Below, piece by piece: positions 7,840 through 15,233 of a DNA stretch of 64,000 bases. Position numbers and translations under genes: made by a program. Under the pieces are notes generated by a model, which saw only the letters and a program-made list of their open reading frames with translations, searched no databases and was not told the DNA's origin. How positions within the stretch are numbered: the stretch's first letter is position 1; each line of letters opens with the position of its first letter. Source of the DNA: JAVEDQ01 sp963783105 (lineage in GTDB: Bacteria; Actinomycetota; Actinomycetes; Frankiales; Frankiaceae); contig CAWAMI010000007.1 in the NCBI GenBank assembly GCA_963783105.1, forward strand, positions 620,001-684,000, in the 5' to 3' direction.

Positions 7840-9519
7840 ATGGTTCTCACCGAGGGCTCACAGCAGAAGACGGGTCGGCGTGCGGTCAGCGCGAAGTGGC
7901 TGATCGTCGTCCTGGCCGCCGTGCTGGCGGTCGGCGCCGGCGGCGCCTGGTTCCTGCTGTCCGATTCCGCCGATCCGCGCACGGCGCAGGCGCGCGACGC
8001 GGCGAACGCCTACCTGTCCGCGTGGTCCGTTGCCGACTACGCGGCGATGGCGGAGCACGCCAACCGCCCGGCGGACGAGCTGCGCTACATCCTCGAGCCG
8101 ATGCGCACGTCGTTGAAGGTCGAGTCGTCGGACTACGAGCCCGGCACCCTCGTCCGGGCCGAGAACGGGGCGGACGTCCCGTACCACGCGCAGCTCCAGC
8201 TCGCCGGGCTCGGGCCGTGGGCCTACGACGGTGGTCTGCACCTCGACCGCGGGCCGGACAAGGTGTGGCGGGTCGATGTCACCCCGGCGTCGATCCACCC
8301 GCAGCTGGTCGCCGGCGGCTCGCTCACCCGGGTCTCTGTCGTCGGCGAGCGCGGCCAGTTGCTCGACCGCAACGGCACTCCGCTCCGGGGCGAGGACTCC
8401 GACCTCGACGGCAACCTCCTCGGTTCGGTCGGCCCGCTGGACGCCGAGCAGGCCCAGGCGGCCGGCAACGGCTTCGTCGCCGGCGACCGCGGCGGTCAGT
8501 CCGGGCTCGAGCGTGCGTACAACAAGCAGCTGGCCGGTAGTCCGGGCGCCCGGATCGTGATGCGTCCGCCCGGCGACGGCGAGGATCAGACGCTGCAGAC
8601 CTATCCGGCGACGAACGGCACCGACGTCCGGACGACGCTCGACCTCAACGTCCAGCGGGCCGCCCGCACCGGGATCGCCGGCTTCGGTTCGGCGGGGCTC
8701 GTGGCGGTCGACGCGAAGACTGGGGGAGTGCTCGCCATCTCCAACTCGGGCGGTGCCAGTACGGCGATCCGCGGTCAGTACGCGCCCGGGTCGACCTTCA
8801 AGATCGTCACGACGGTCGCGGCTCTGTTGCACGGCTTCACCGAGGAAACTCCCTTGAACTGCCCGAAGACGGTCGTCGCCGGCGGCCGGTCCTTCAAGAA
8901 CGCCGAGGGCGAGGCGTTCGGACCCATCAACCTGCGGCAGGCCTTCTACCACTCCTGCAACACGGCCTTCGTCAACCTGCGCTCGAAGTTGACGGACGCG
9001 GACATGCAGCGGGCGGAGCAGCTGCTCGGCTTCGACGGCAAGCAGCCGCTGCCGATCGAGAGCTTCGGCGGCGTCGTCCCGCACGGCGAGGGTGTGGACC
9101 CGTATGCGGTCGCCTTCGGGCAGGACCGCGTCGAGACGAACCCGCTGCAGATGGCCTCGGTGACGGCGGCCATCGCCGGCGGCACCTGGCGCCGGCCCTA
9201 CGTCGTCGGCAAGCCGGTCGACTCCAACGCGATCCCGCCGAACGTCGTCTCGCAGATGCAGGACATGATGCGCGCGGTGGTCACCCGCGGCACCGCGGCG
9301 CCCGTCTCGTTCCCCGGCGAGGTCTCGGGCAAGACCGGCACCGCCGAGTACGGCGTCGGCCGCAACGGCCAGGACCCGCCCACCCACGCCTGGTTCGCCG
9401 GCTTCCGCGGCGACATCGGCTTCGCGGTGCTGATCCCCGGCGGTGGTTTCGGCGCGGAGACTGCTGCCCCGGCCGCGGCCCGCTTCCTACGCGCGCTCGA
9501 CGCCAACGGCGGCGGCTGA
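7840..9519 (+). CDS. class B penicillin-binding protein (transpeptidase)
   Basis: 559 residues. An N-terminal membrane anchor (about residues 18-41, AKWLIVVLAAVLAVGAG) is followed by an NTF2-like/MecA-N-type domain (about 47-150), a dimerisation domain, then a transpeptidase domain with all three motifs: S318-TFK, S372-CN and K498-TG in VSGKTGTAEYG. It therefore should cross-link peptidoglycan outside the membrane and bind beta-lactams. The layout resembles the actinobacterial PbpA/PBP-lipo group with an NTF2-like domain. ATG at 7840 has GAGAAAGG upstream. It follows ilvD by 14 nt, but no pathway link is implied. Directly downstream is a repeat array. Confidence 0.93.
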   Translation: MVLTEGSQQKTGRRAVSAKWLIVVLAAVLAVGAGGAWFLLSDSADPRTAQARDAANAYLSAWSVADYAAMAEHANRPADELRYILEPMRTSLKVESSDYEPGTLVRAENGADVPYHAQLQLAGLGPWAYDGGLHLDRGPDKVWRVDVTPASIHPQLVAGGSLTRVSVVGERGQLLDRNGTPLRGEDSDLDGNLLGSVGPLDAEQAQAAGNGFVAGDRGGQSGLERAYNKQLAGSPGARIVMRPPGDGEDQTLQTYPATNGTDVRTTLDLNVQRAARTGIAGFGSAGLVAVDAKTGGVLAISNSGGASTAIRGQYAPGSTFKIVTTVAALLHGFTEETPLNCPKTVVAGGRSFKNAEGEAFGPINLRQAFYHSCNTAFVNLRSKLTDADMQRAEQLLGFDGKQPLPIESFGGVVPHGEGVDPYAVAFGQDRVETNPLQMASVTAAIAGGTWRRPYVVGKPVDSNAIPPNVVSQMQDMMRAVVTRGTAAPVSFPGEVSGKTGTAEYGVGRNGQDPPTHAWFAGFRGDIGFAVLIPGGGFGAETAAPAAARFLRALDANGGG

Positions 9520-9548
9520 CCGGGCCGGTTGGGCTTGCCGCCGGCGTG

Positions 9549-9912
9549 GGCCGTTCGCGGTTGCCGTGGAATCGGGGCGGGTTTTCCGCGCGGACCGCGA
9601 ACGCTCCCGCGCGGACCGCGAACGTTGCCGGGAGGGGGCTGGGCCGTTCGCGGGTGCCGTGGAATCGGGGCGGGTTTTCCGCGCGGACCGCGAACGCTCC
9701 CGCGCCGACCGCGAACGCTTTCGCGGGGACCGCGAACGTTGCCGGGAGGGGGCTGGGCCGTTCGCGGTTGCCGTGGAATCGGGGCGGGTTTTCCGCGGGG
9801 ACCGCGAACGCTCCCGCGGGGACCGCGAACGTTGCCGGGAGGGGGCTGGGCCCGTTCGCGGTTGCCGTGGAATCGGGGCGGGTTTTCCGCGCGGACCGCG
9901 AACGCTCCCGCC
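9549..9912. repeat. left array of modular hairpin repeats (four long units)
   Basis: This gene-free stretch is four tandem copies of one unit. Each has a left arm CGTTCGCGGT, a nearly invariant core TGGAATCGGGGCGGGTTTTC, and a right arm ACCGCGAACG, giving a 10-bp hairpin stem in most copies. Cores start at about 9567, 9660, 9774 and 9867, so spacing is 93, 114 and 93 bp: a constant 72 bp plus one or two copies of a 21-bp module containing ACCGCGAACG. The array ends 2 bp from the stop codon of the DUF559 gene. A second array of the same family in the same orientation lies beyond that gene's start. Open frames through it have repeat-derived translations and are not credible genes. Confidence 0.92.
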
Positions 9913-10821
9913 TCAGGCCGCCTGCTCCAGTGCGTTCCGGACGGTGCGCAGCACGTAGGCCGGCCGGTTCCGCGCGTCCCACCCGGTCACGCGGCGGATG
10001 TCCCAACCGAGGTCGAACAGGTCGTTCTGCCGATACCGGTCGCGGTAGAGCGGGGTCGGCTTGTCGTGCTCGGTGCTGTCCACCTCGAGGCCGACTCGTG
10101 GCCGCTTCCAGCCCATGTCGAGCCGCGCGATGATCCGCCCGGTGTCGTCCCGTACGCGGATTTGCAGCTCGTCGGGTGGAAGGCCGCCGTCCGTCAGAAC
10201 CAGCCGGACCGCCGTCTCGGACGGGGACTCGGATCGCCCGTCCACCAGATGCCACCACCCCGCCGGCTCGTCGGCTTCGTCCTGTTGTTGCCGCGCCAAC
10301 CAGACGTCGTCGATCAGGCCTTTCCGGACCGCGCTGTCGGCCAACGAGACGAACGTCGTCCGGTCCACCCGCCCCCGCAGGTCGAGCAGGGTGTTCTCCA
10401 CCGACGTGACCCGCAGGCCCTCGAGATCCTGCGGGTCGTCGATGGGCCGCCGGGACCAGTGCAGCCGCAGACCACTCCGCTGCCACCGGGTGCGAGTGGC
10501 CGGGAGCAGGAGGTGCACCGGCTCGGCGGGGGTGTGCCAGTTCAGTCCCTCGAGTCCGTGCAGGCGTGCCGCCGTGATCCCGCAGACGATCCCGTCGGGC
10601 ACGAGGAGCAGCGCCGCGCGGGCGCGAGCACGGAGAAGGTCTCGAAATGGTGGCACGGCGATCGTCCCGCGGGGTAAGCCCTGTTCCCGGCCGATGGCGG
10701 CCAGTCGGCGGACGTGCCACGGGCTCAGCCCCAGCCGCTCCGCCTCGCGGGAGAGCAGCACGTCGTCCGACGCGAGTGCCGCGTTGTTGACTCCCTCGGG
10801 CGGGCGCGGAGACGGTGACAT
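9913..10821 (-). CDS. DUF559/VSR-like nuclease-fold protein with AbiEi-type N-terminal region
   Basis: About 302 residues from ATG 10821 (a GTG at 10863 is possible; neither has a clear ribosome-binding site). The N-terminal part (SREAERLGLSPWHVRRL) looks like the winged-helix region seen in actinobacterial AbiEi-like proteins. The C-terminal ~110 residues match the DUF559/VSR-like endonuclease fold: SPSETAVRLVLTDGGLP, ARLDMGWKRPRVGLEVDST, YRDRYRQNDLFDLGWDIRRV. The conserved Glu, Asp and Glu-x-Asp of that family are present, so catalysis is plausible. No cognate toxin gene is adjacent. It is tightly enclosed by two arrays of the same repeat, which suggests a repeat-associated element. Biological role unknown. 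Confidence 0.8.
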   Translation of the reverse strand: MSPSPRPPEGVNNAALASDDVLLSREAERLGLSPWHVRRLAAIGREQGLPRGTIAVPPFRDLLRARARAALLLVPDGIVCGITAARLHGLEGLNWHTPAEPVHLLLPATRTRWQRSGLRLHWSRRPIDDPQDLEGLRVTSVENTLLDLRGRVDRTTFVSLADSAVRKGLIDDVWLARQQQDEADEPAGWWHLVDGRSESPSETAVRLVLTDGGLPPDELQIRVRDDTGRIIARLDMGWKRPRVGLEVDSTEHDKPTPLYRDRYRQNDLFDLGWDIRRVTGWDARNRPAYVLRTVRNALEQAA

Positions 10822-10900
10822 GGCGGGAGGATCGCCGAGGCAAGGGTGTCGCCGCTCGACCACGCCCCCGAACTGTGGACGAGCACGGCGGTCCGGTGAT

Positions 10901-11250
10901 GTGGACCGCGAACGGGGCCGCGGGGGCCGCGAACGGGACCGGGAGGGAGCTGGGTCGTTCGCGGTTGGCGTGGAATCGGGGCGGGTTTTCCGCGGGGACC
11001 GCGAACAGGGCCGCGGGGGCCGCGAACGGGGCCGGGAGGAGCTGGGCCGTTCGCGGTTGGGGTGGAATCGGGGCGGGTTTTCCGCGGTGGCCGCGAACGG
11101 GGCCGGGAGGGAGCTGGGCCGTTCGCGGTTGGCGTGGAATCGGGGCGGGTTTTCCGCGGTGGCCGCGAACGGGGCCGCGGGGGCCGCGAACGGGGCCGCG
11201 CGGACCGCGAACCGCCCCGCGAACGGCCTCGCGCGGACCGCGCACGCTCC
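10901..11250. repeat. right array of the same modular hairpin repeats
   Basis: Three cores TGGAATCGGGGCGGGTTTTC start at about 10971, 11063 and 11135 (spacing 92 and 72 bp), preceded by the tail of a further unit and followed by four or five degenerate CCGCGAACG modules. Arms CGTTCGCGG and CCGCGAACG recur. Unit length again behaves as 72 bp plus a whole number of ~21-bp modules. Sequence differs slightly from the left array (TTGGCG for TTGCCG, GGGGCC for GGGACC), so the two arrays homogenise separately. Nothing else is recognisable between the DUF559 gene start and this array. Confidence 0.88.
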
Positions 11251-11288
11251 GACTCCGCCCCGGGAGCGGCCCCCACACCCGCCTCCGT

Positions 11289-11317
11289 TTGACGATCGCC
11301 TCCTCGTCAGGGAGAGT
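11289..11317 (+). promoter_or_regulatory. probable promoter of the ilvBNC leader
   Basis: TTGACG (11289-11294) and GAGAGT (11312-11317) are spaced by 17 bp. The -10 deviates at its first base. Start of transcription would fall within 1-2 nt of the GTG at 11325, so the leader peptide would be read from a leaderless transcript. Confidence 0.5.
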
Positions 11318-11324
11318 GCAGGGT

Positions 11325-11378
11325 GTGCGTTTCCCGCGGCTCGGCCTCATTCTCGTAGTACTCGAGTCGCGCGCGTAG
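11325..11378 (+). CDS. ilvB leader peptide
   Basis: A 17-residue frame, GTG to TAG, reading MRFPRLGLILVVLESRA. The run Leu-Gly-Leu-Ile-Leu-Val-Val-Leu puts codons for Ile, Leu and Val together, the signature of an attenuation control peptide for branched-chain amino acid genes. It sits about 120 nt before ilvB and is followed by a terminator-type hairpin. A similar peptide is known upstream of ilvB in other actinobacteria. Ribosome stalling at these codons when charged tRNAs are scarce would be expected to favour readthrough into ilvBNC. Confidence 0.85.
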   Translation: MRFPRLGLILVVLESRA

Positions 11379-11436
11379 ACGTCCCAGTTCTTCGCGCGCC
11401 GCCCCTCAGTGCCCCTGGCACGAGGGGCGTTTGTGT
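11369..11436 (+). promoter_or_regulatory. ilvB attenuator (alternative hairpin and terminator)
   Basis: The terminator hairpin is GCCCCT (11411-11416), loop GGCACG, AGGGGC (11423-11428), followed by GTTTGTGTGT. Upstream, GCGCGCG at 11369-11375, overlapping the end of the leader peptide, can pair with CGCGCGC at 11393-11399, and an extra GCCCCT at 11401-11406 can compete for AGGGGC. This is the arrangement needed for leader-peptide attenuation. The exact antiterminator pairing is inferred only by eye. Confidence 0.7.
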
Positions 11437-11500
11437 GTCCGGACCCAGTCGAACAGCCCCGTAGTCACAACACCGAAGCACCAACCGGGAACCGAGGATC

Positions 11501-13360
11501 ATGTCCGAGCAGAACGCAGCCCCTGCGGCTCAGTCGCCAACGCCGATGACCGGGGCACAGTCCCTCGTCCGTTCGCTCGAAGAGGTCGGTGTCGAGATCG
11601 TCTTCGGGATCCCCGGCGGCGCGATCCTGCCGCTCTACGACCCCCTGTTCGACACGCAGAAGATCCGGCACGTGCTGGTCCGGCACGAGCAGGGTGCCGG
11701 CCACGCCGCCACCGGCTACGCGCAGGCCACCGGCCGCGTCGGCGTCTGCATGGCCACCAGCGGCCCCGGCGCCACCAACCTCGTGACGCCCATCGCCGAC
11801 GCCTACATGGACAGCGTGCCGATGGTCGCCATCACCGGTCAGGTGCCGCGTCCGGCGATCGGCACGGACGCGTTCCAGGAAGCCGACATCTCCGGCATCA
11901 CCATGCCGATCACGAAGCACAACTTCCTCGTGCAGAAGGCCGAGGACCTCCCGCGCACGATTGCCGAGGCCTTCCACCTCGCGAGCACCGGTCGGCCGGG
12001 TCCGGTGCTGGTCGACGTGCCGAAGGACGTCCTGCAGGCCGAGACCACGTTCTCCTGGCCGCCGCAGCTCGACCTGCCCGGCTACCGGATGCCTGCCCGG
12101 CCGAGCACGAAGGCGGTGCGGGAGGCCGTCCGCCTGATCACCGCCAGTCGCAAGCCGGTGCTCTACGTCGGCGGCGGCGTCATCAAGGCCCACGCGACCG
12201 AGGAGCTCGCCGAGCTCGCCGAGCTGACCGACGCCCCCGTGGTCACCACCCTGATGGCCCGCGGCGCCTTCCCGGACAGCCACCCGCACAACCTGGGCAT
12301 GCCCGGCATGCACGGCACGGTGGCCGCGGTGACGGCCCTGCAGAAGGCCGACCTGCTGATCACGCTCGGCGCCCGCTTCGACGACCGGGTCACCGGCAAG
12401 CTCGACACCTTCGCGCCGGACGCCAAGGTGCTGCACGTCGACATCGACCCGGCCGAGATCGGCAAGAACCGGGCCGCGGACGTGTCCATCGTCGGCGACG
12501 CCAAGGACGTCCTGCGCGAGCTGGTCGCCGCACTCAGGTCCGAGACCGAAGGCCGGTCCCCGGACCTGACCGACTGGTGGTCGACGCTGCAGAGCTGGCA
12601 GTCGACCTACCCGCTCGGCTACGACGAGGCCGACGACGGCACCCTCGCCCCGCAGTACGTGATCAAGCGGCTGGGCGAGATCGCCGGCCCCGAGGCCATC
12701 TACGTCGCGGGCGTCGGCCAGCACCAGATGTGGGCGGCCCAGTTCGTCTCCTACGAGAAGCCGGGCACCTGGATCAACTCGGGCGGCCTCGGCACGATGG
12801 GCTTCGCCGTCCCCGCCGCGATGGGCGCCAAGGCGGGCGCGCCGGAGACGACGGTCTGGGCCATCGACGGCGACGGCTGTTTCCAGATGACCAACCAGGA
12901 GCTCGCGACCTGCGCGCTCGAGGGCATCCCGGTCAAGGTCGCCGTCATCAACAACGGCAACCTCGGCATGGTCCGGCAGTGGCAGACGCTGTTCTACAAC
13001 GAGCGCTACTCCAACACCGACCTGCGCGGCAGCCGCACGCCGAAGACCGCGGCTTACGTCCCCGACTTCGTCAAGCTCGCCGAGGCGCTCGGCTGCGTCG
13101 GCCTGCGCTGCGACAGTGCCACCGACGTCGACGCCACGATCGAGAAGGCGATGGCCATCACCGACCGGCCGGTGGTCATCGACTTCATCGTCCACGAGGA
13201 CGCGATGGTCTGGCCGATGGTCGCCGCCGGCACCAGCAACGACGACATCAAGATCGCCCGGGACACCGCCCCGGACTTCGACTACGAGATGGGCGAGGTC
13301 GTGGCGGACGAGGACGCCGACCTGCTGCCCGAGGGCTCGCCGAACCAGGGAGTGAACTGA
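11501..13360 (+). CDS. ilvB: acetolactate synthase, large (catalytic) subunit
   Basis: 619 residues. AHAS condenses two pyruvates, or pyruvate and 2-oxobutyrate, at the first common step of Val/Leu and Ile synthesis. Three ThDP-enzyme domains are seen: the N-terminal PYR domain with FGIPGGAILPLYDPL and the catalytic Glu in VRHEQGAGHAA; the FAD-binding middle domain; and the C-terminal PP domain with the ThDP/Mg motif beginning GDGCF and ending INNGNLGMVRQW. Length is normal. The ATG at 11501 is followed 2 nt after the stop by ilvN. Expression is probably set by the leader peptide and hairpins at 11325-11436. Confidence 0.98.
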   Translation: MSEQNAAPAAQSPTPMTGAQSLVRSLEEVGVEIVFGIPGGAILPLYDPLFDTQKIRHVLVRHEQGAGHAATGYAQATGRVGVCMATSGPGATNLVTPIADAYMDSVPMVAITGQVPRPAIGTDAFQEADISGITMPITKHNFLVQKAEDLPRTIAEAFHLASTGRPGPVLVDVPKDVLQAETTFSWPPQLDLPGYRMPARPSTKAVREAVRLITASRKPVLYVGGGVIKAHATEELAELAELTDAPVVTTLMARGAFPDSHPHNLGMPGMHGTVAAVTALQKADLLITLGARFDDRVTGKLDTFAPDAKVLHVDIDPAEIGKNRAADVSIVGDAKDVLRELVAALRSETEGRSPDLTDWWSTLQSWQSTYPLGYDEADDGTLAPQYVIKRLGEIAGPEAIYVAGVGQHQMWAAQFVSYEKPGTWINSGGLGTMGFAVPAAMGAKAGAPETTVWAIDGDGCFQMTNQELATCALEGIPVKVAVINNGNLGMVRQWQTLFYNERYSNTDLRGSRTPKTAAYVPDFVKLAEALGCVGLRCDSATDVDATIEKAMAITDRPVVIDFIVHEDAMVWPMVAAGTSNDDIKIARDTAPDFDYEMGEVVADEDADLLPEGSPNQGVN

Positions 13361-13361
13361 G

Positions 13362-13886
13362 ATGGCCCGCCATACCCTGTCCGTGCTGGTCGAGAACAAG
13401 CCCGGCGTGCTCGCCCGCGTCGCGAGCCTGTTCAGCCGCCGCGGGTTCAACATCGAGTCGCTGGCGGTCGGCCCCACCGAGCACGACGACATCAGCCGCA
13501 TCACGCTGGTGGCGAGCGTCGAGGGCCACACCCTGGAGCAGCTGACCAAGCAGCTGAACAAGCTCGTCAACGTCCTGAAGATCGTCGAGCTGGACCCGCA
13601 GGACAGCGTCCAGCGGGAGCTGCTGCTCGTGAAGGTGCGGGCCGACATGTCCACCCGTTCCTCGGTGCTGGAGATGGTCCAGCTGTTCCGCGCCAAGGTC
13701 GTCGACGTCTCGCCCGAGGCGGTGACCATCGAGGCGACCGGTACCCGCGACAAGATCGAGGCGCTCGTCCGCGTGCTCGAGCCCTACGGGATCCGCGAGC
13801 TCGTCCAGTCCGGGATGGTCGCGGTCGGCCGCGGCGCCCGCTCCATCACCGACCGGTCGCTGCGCACCGTCGAGCGTTCCGCCTGA
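13362..13886 (+). CDS. ilvN: acetolactate synthase, small (regulatory) subunit
   Basis: 174 residues, the usual size. An N-terminal ACT domain (HTLSVLVENKPGVLARVASL, RRGFNIESLAVGPTE) binds valine for feedback inhibition and is followed by the second ACT-like C-terminal half (RELLLVKVRAD, IEALVRVLEPYGIRELVQSG). It associates with IlvB and raises its activity. The ATG is 2 nt after the ilvB stop, so translation is coupled. Confidence 0.97.
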   Translation: MARHTLSVLVENKPGVLARVASLFSRRGFNIESLAVGPTEHDDISRITLVASVEGHTLEQLTKQLNKLVNVLKIVELDPQDSVQRELLLVKVRADMSTRSSVLEMVQLFRAKVVDVSPEAVTIEATGTRDKIEALVRVLEPYGIRELVQSGMVAVGRGARSITDRSLRTVERSA

Positions 13887-13955
13887 CGTCGGCGCGCTCG
13901 CGCCGCCGTCCCCGCCACCAAGCCCCAACCGCAAGAAACCACCGGAAGGAATGCT

Positions 13956-14951
13956 GTGCCCGAGATCTTCTACGACGACGACGCCGACCTGTCGCTGATC
14001 CAGGGGCGGACCGTCGCCATCCTGGGCTACGGCAGCCAGGGTCATGCCCACGCGCTCAACCTGCGGGACAGCGGCGTCGACGTCCGGATCGGCCTGCCCG
14101 AGGGCTCGAAGAGCCGGCCCAAGGCCGAGGCCGAGGGGCTGCGCGTCCTCACCCCCGCCGAGGCCTGCGCCGAAGCCGACGTGATCATGATCCTCGCGCC
14201 GGACACCGCGCACCGGAAGATCTACGAGGAGTCCGTCGCCCCGAACCTCACCGACGGCAAGGCGTTGTTCTTCGGGCACGGCTTCAACATCCGCTACGAC
14301 CTCATCACGCCCCCGGGCGGCGTCGACGTCTGCATGGTCGCGCCGAAGGGCCCCGGCCACCTCGTACGCCGCACCTACGAGGAGGGCAAGGGCGTGCCCT
14401 GCCTCATCGCGGTCGAACAGGACGCCACCGGCAGTGCCCAGCAGCTGGCGCTCTCCTGGGCCCGCGGCATCGGCGGCACCCGCGCGGGCGCCCTGAAGAC
14501 GACCTTCACCGAGGAGACCGAGACCGACCTGTTCGGCGAACAGGCGGTGCTCTGCGGTGGCACGACCGCGCTGGTGCAGGCCGGGTTCGAGACGCTCGTC
14601 GAGGCCGGCTACCAGCCCGAGGTCGCCTACTTCGAGTGCCTGCACGAACTCAAGCTGATCGTCGACCTCATGTACGAGGGCGGCATCGCCGGGATGCGCT
14701 ACTCCATCTCCGACACCGCGGAATACGGCGATGTCACCCGCGGGCCGCGCGTCATCACCCCGGCGGTCAAGCAGGAGATGGGCCGCATCCTCGGCGAGAT
14801 CCAGGACGGCACGTTCGCCCGCGAGTGGGTCGACGAGGACGCCAACGGGCGGCCGAACTTCACCAAGCTGGTCGAAGACGGCAAGCAGCACCCGATCGAG
14901 CAGGTCGGTTCCCAGCTTCGCCCCATGATGTCCTGGATCCGGCGGGGTTGA
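13956..14951 (+). CDS. ilvC: ketol-acid reductoisomerase, class I
   Basis: 331 residues, typical short (class I) KARI. It isomerises and reduces acetolactate/acetohydroxybutyrate using NADPH and Mg2+. N-terminal Rossmann motif GYGSQGHAHALNLRDSGVDV and downstream IGLPEGSKSR mark the NADPH site; the C-terminal knotted helical domain holds metal/substrate Asp and Glu residues (TETDLFGEQAVLCGG, EVAYFECLHELKLIVDLMYEGG). GTG at 13956 is preceded by GGAAGGA at good spacing. It is the last gene of ilvBNC; a strong terminator follows. Confidence 0.97.
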   Translation: MPEIFYDDDADLSLIQGRTVAILGYGSQGHAHALNLRDSGVDVRIGLPEGSKSRPKAEAEGLRVLTPAEACAEADVIMILAPDTAHRKIYEESVAPNLTDGKALFFGHGFNIRYDLITPPGGVDVCMVAPKGPGHLVRRTYEEGKGVPCLIAVEQDATGSAQQLALSWARGIGGTRAGALKTTFTEETETDLFGEQAVLCGGTTALVQAGFETLVEAGYQPEVAYFECLHELKLIVDLMYEGGIAGMRYSISDTAEYGDVTRGPRVITPAVKQEMGRILGEIQDGTFAREWVDEDANGRPNFTKLVEDGKQHPIEQVGSQLRPMMSWIRRG

Positions 14952-15034
14952 TCCAGGGCGGCCGACGCCCGCGCCCGCGGGCCGACGCCCGCACCGAGAG
15001 CTGGACCGCCGGGCCGACCGCCCGCTCCGGTCCG

Positions 15035-15082
15035 AAGCGGCCCGCCACGTTCCGCGACCCGGGACGGTGGCGGGCCGCTTTT
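15035..15082 (+). terminator. intrinsic terminator after ilvBNC
   Basis: A perfect 14-bp stem AAGCGGCCCGCCAC / GTGGCGGGCCGCTT with an 18-nt loop, ending in CTTTTCG. It lies 84 bp after the ilvC stop. The rest of the 14952-15233 gap holds a GC-rich direct duplication (CCGACGCCCGC twice) and no recognisable gene. Confidence 0.9.
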
Positions 15083-15233
15083 CGTGCGTCCCCGCTGGTG
15101 TGCGTTGGTGGCGAGCGGCCGACTCGGATGGTGCCCGTCTGGTCACGAAGGACCAGTTTTCGCCGAACCGGTCACGGAACGTAACACGCCCCGTTAGCTT
15201 GCCGAGGTCTCGGTCATCGGGGGAGAGCAGCAC

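Noticed and set aside
9913..10821. Complete AbiE-type toxin-antitoxin pair
   Set aside because: There is an AbiEi-like N-terminal region but no AbiEii toxin gene on either side.
9549..11250. CRISPR array
   Set aside because: No unique spacers: all intervals are themselves copies of the repeat modules, and no cas genes are near.
9281..11350. Long minus-strand frame of ~690 codons crossing the repeats and the DUF559 region
   Set aside because: Its translation is mostly repeat-derived Pro/Arg/Ala text and it overlaps the PBP gene; a by-product of G+C-rich repeats lacking stops.
11465..13753. 762-codon antisense frame over ilvB-ilvN
   Set aside because: Shadow of the well-supported ilvB/ilvN coding frames.
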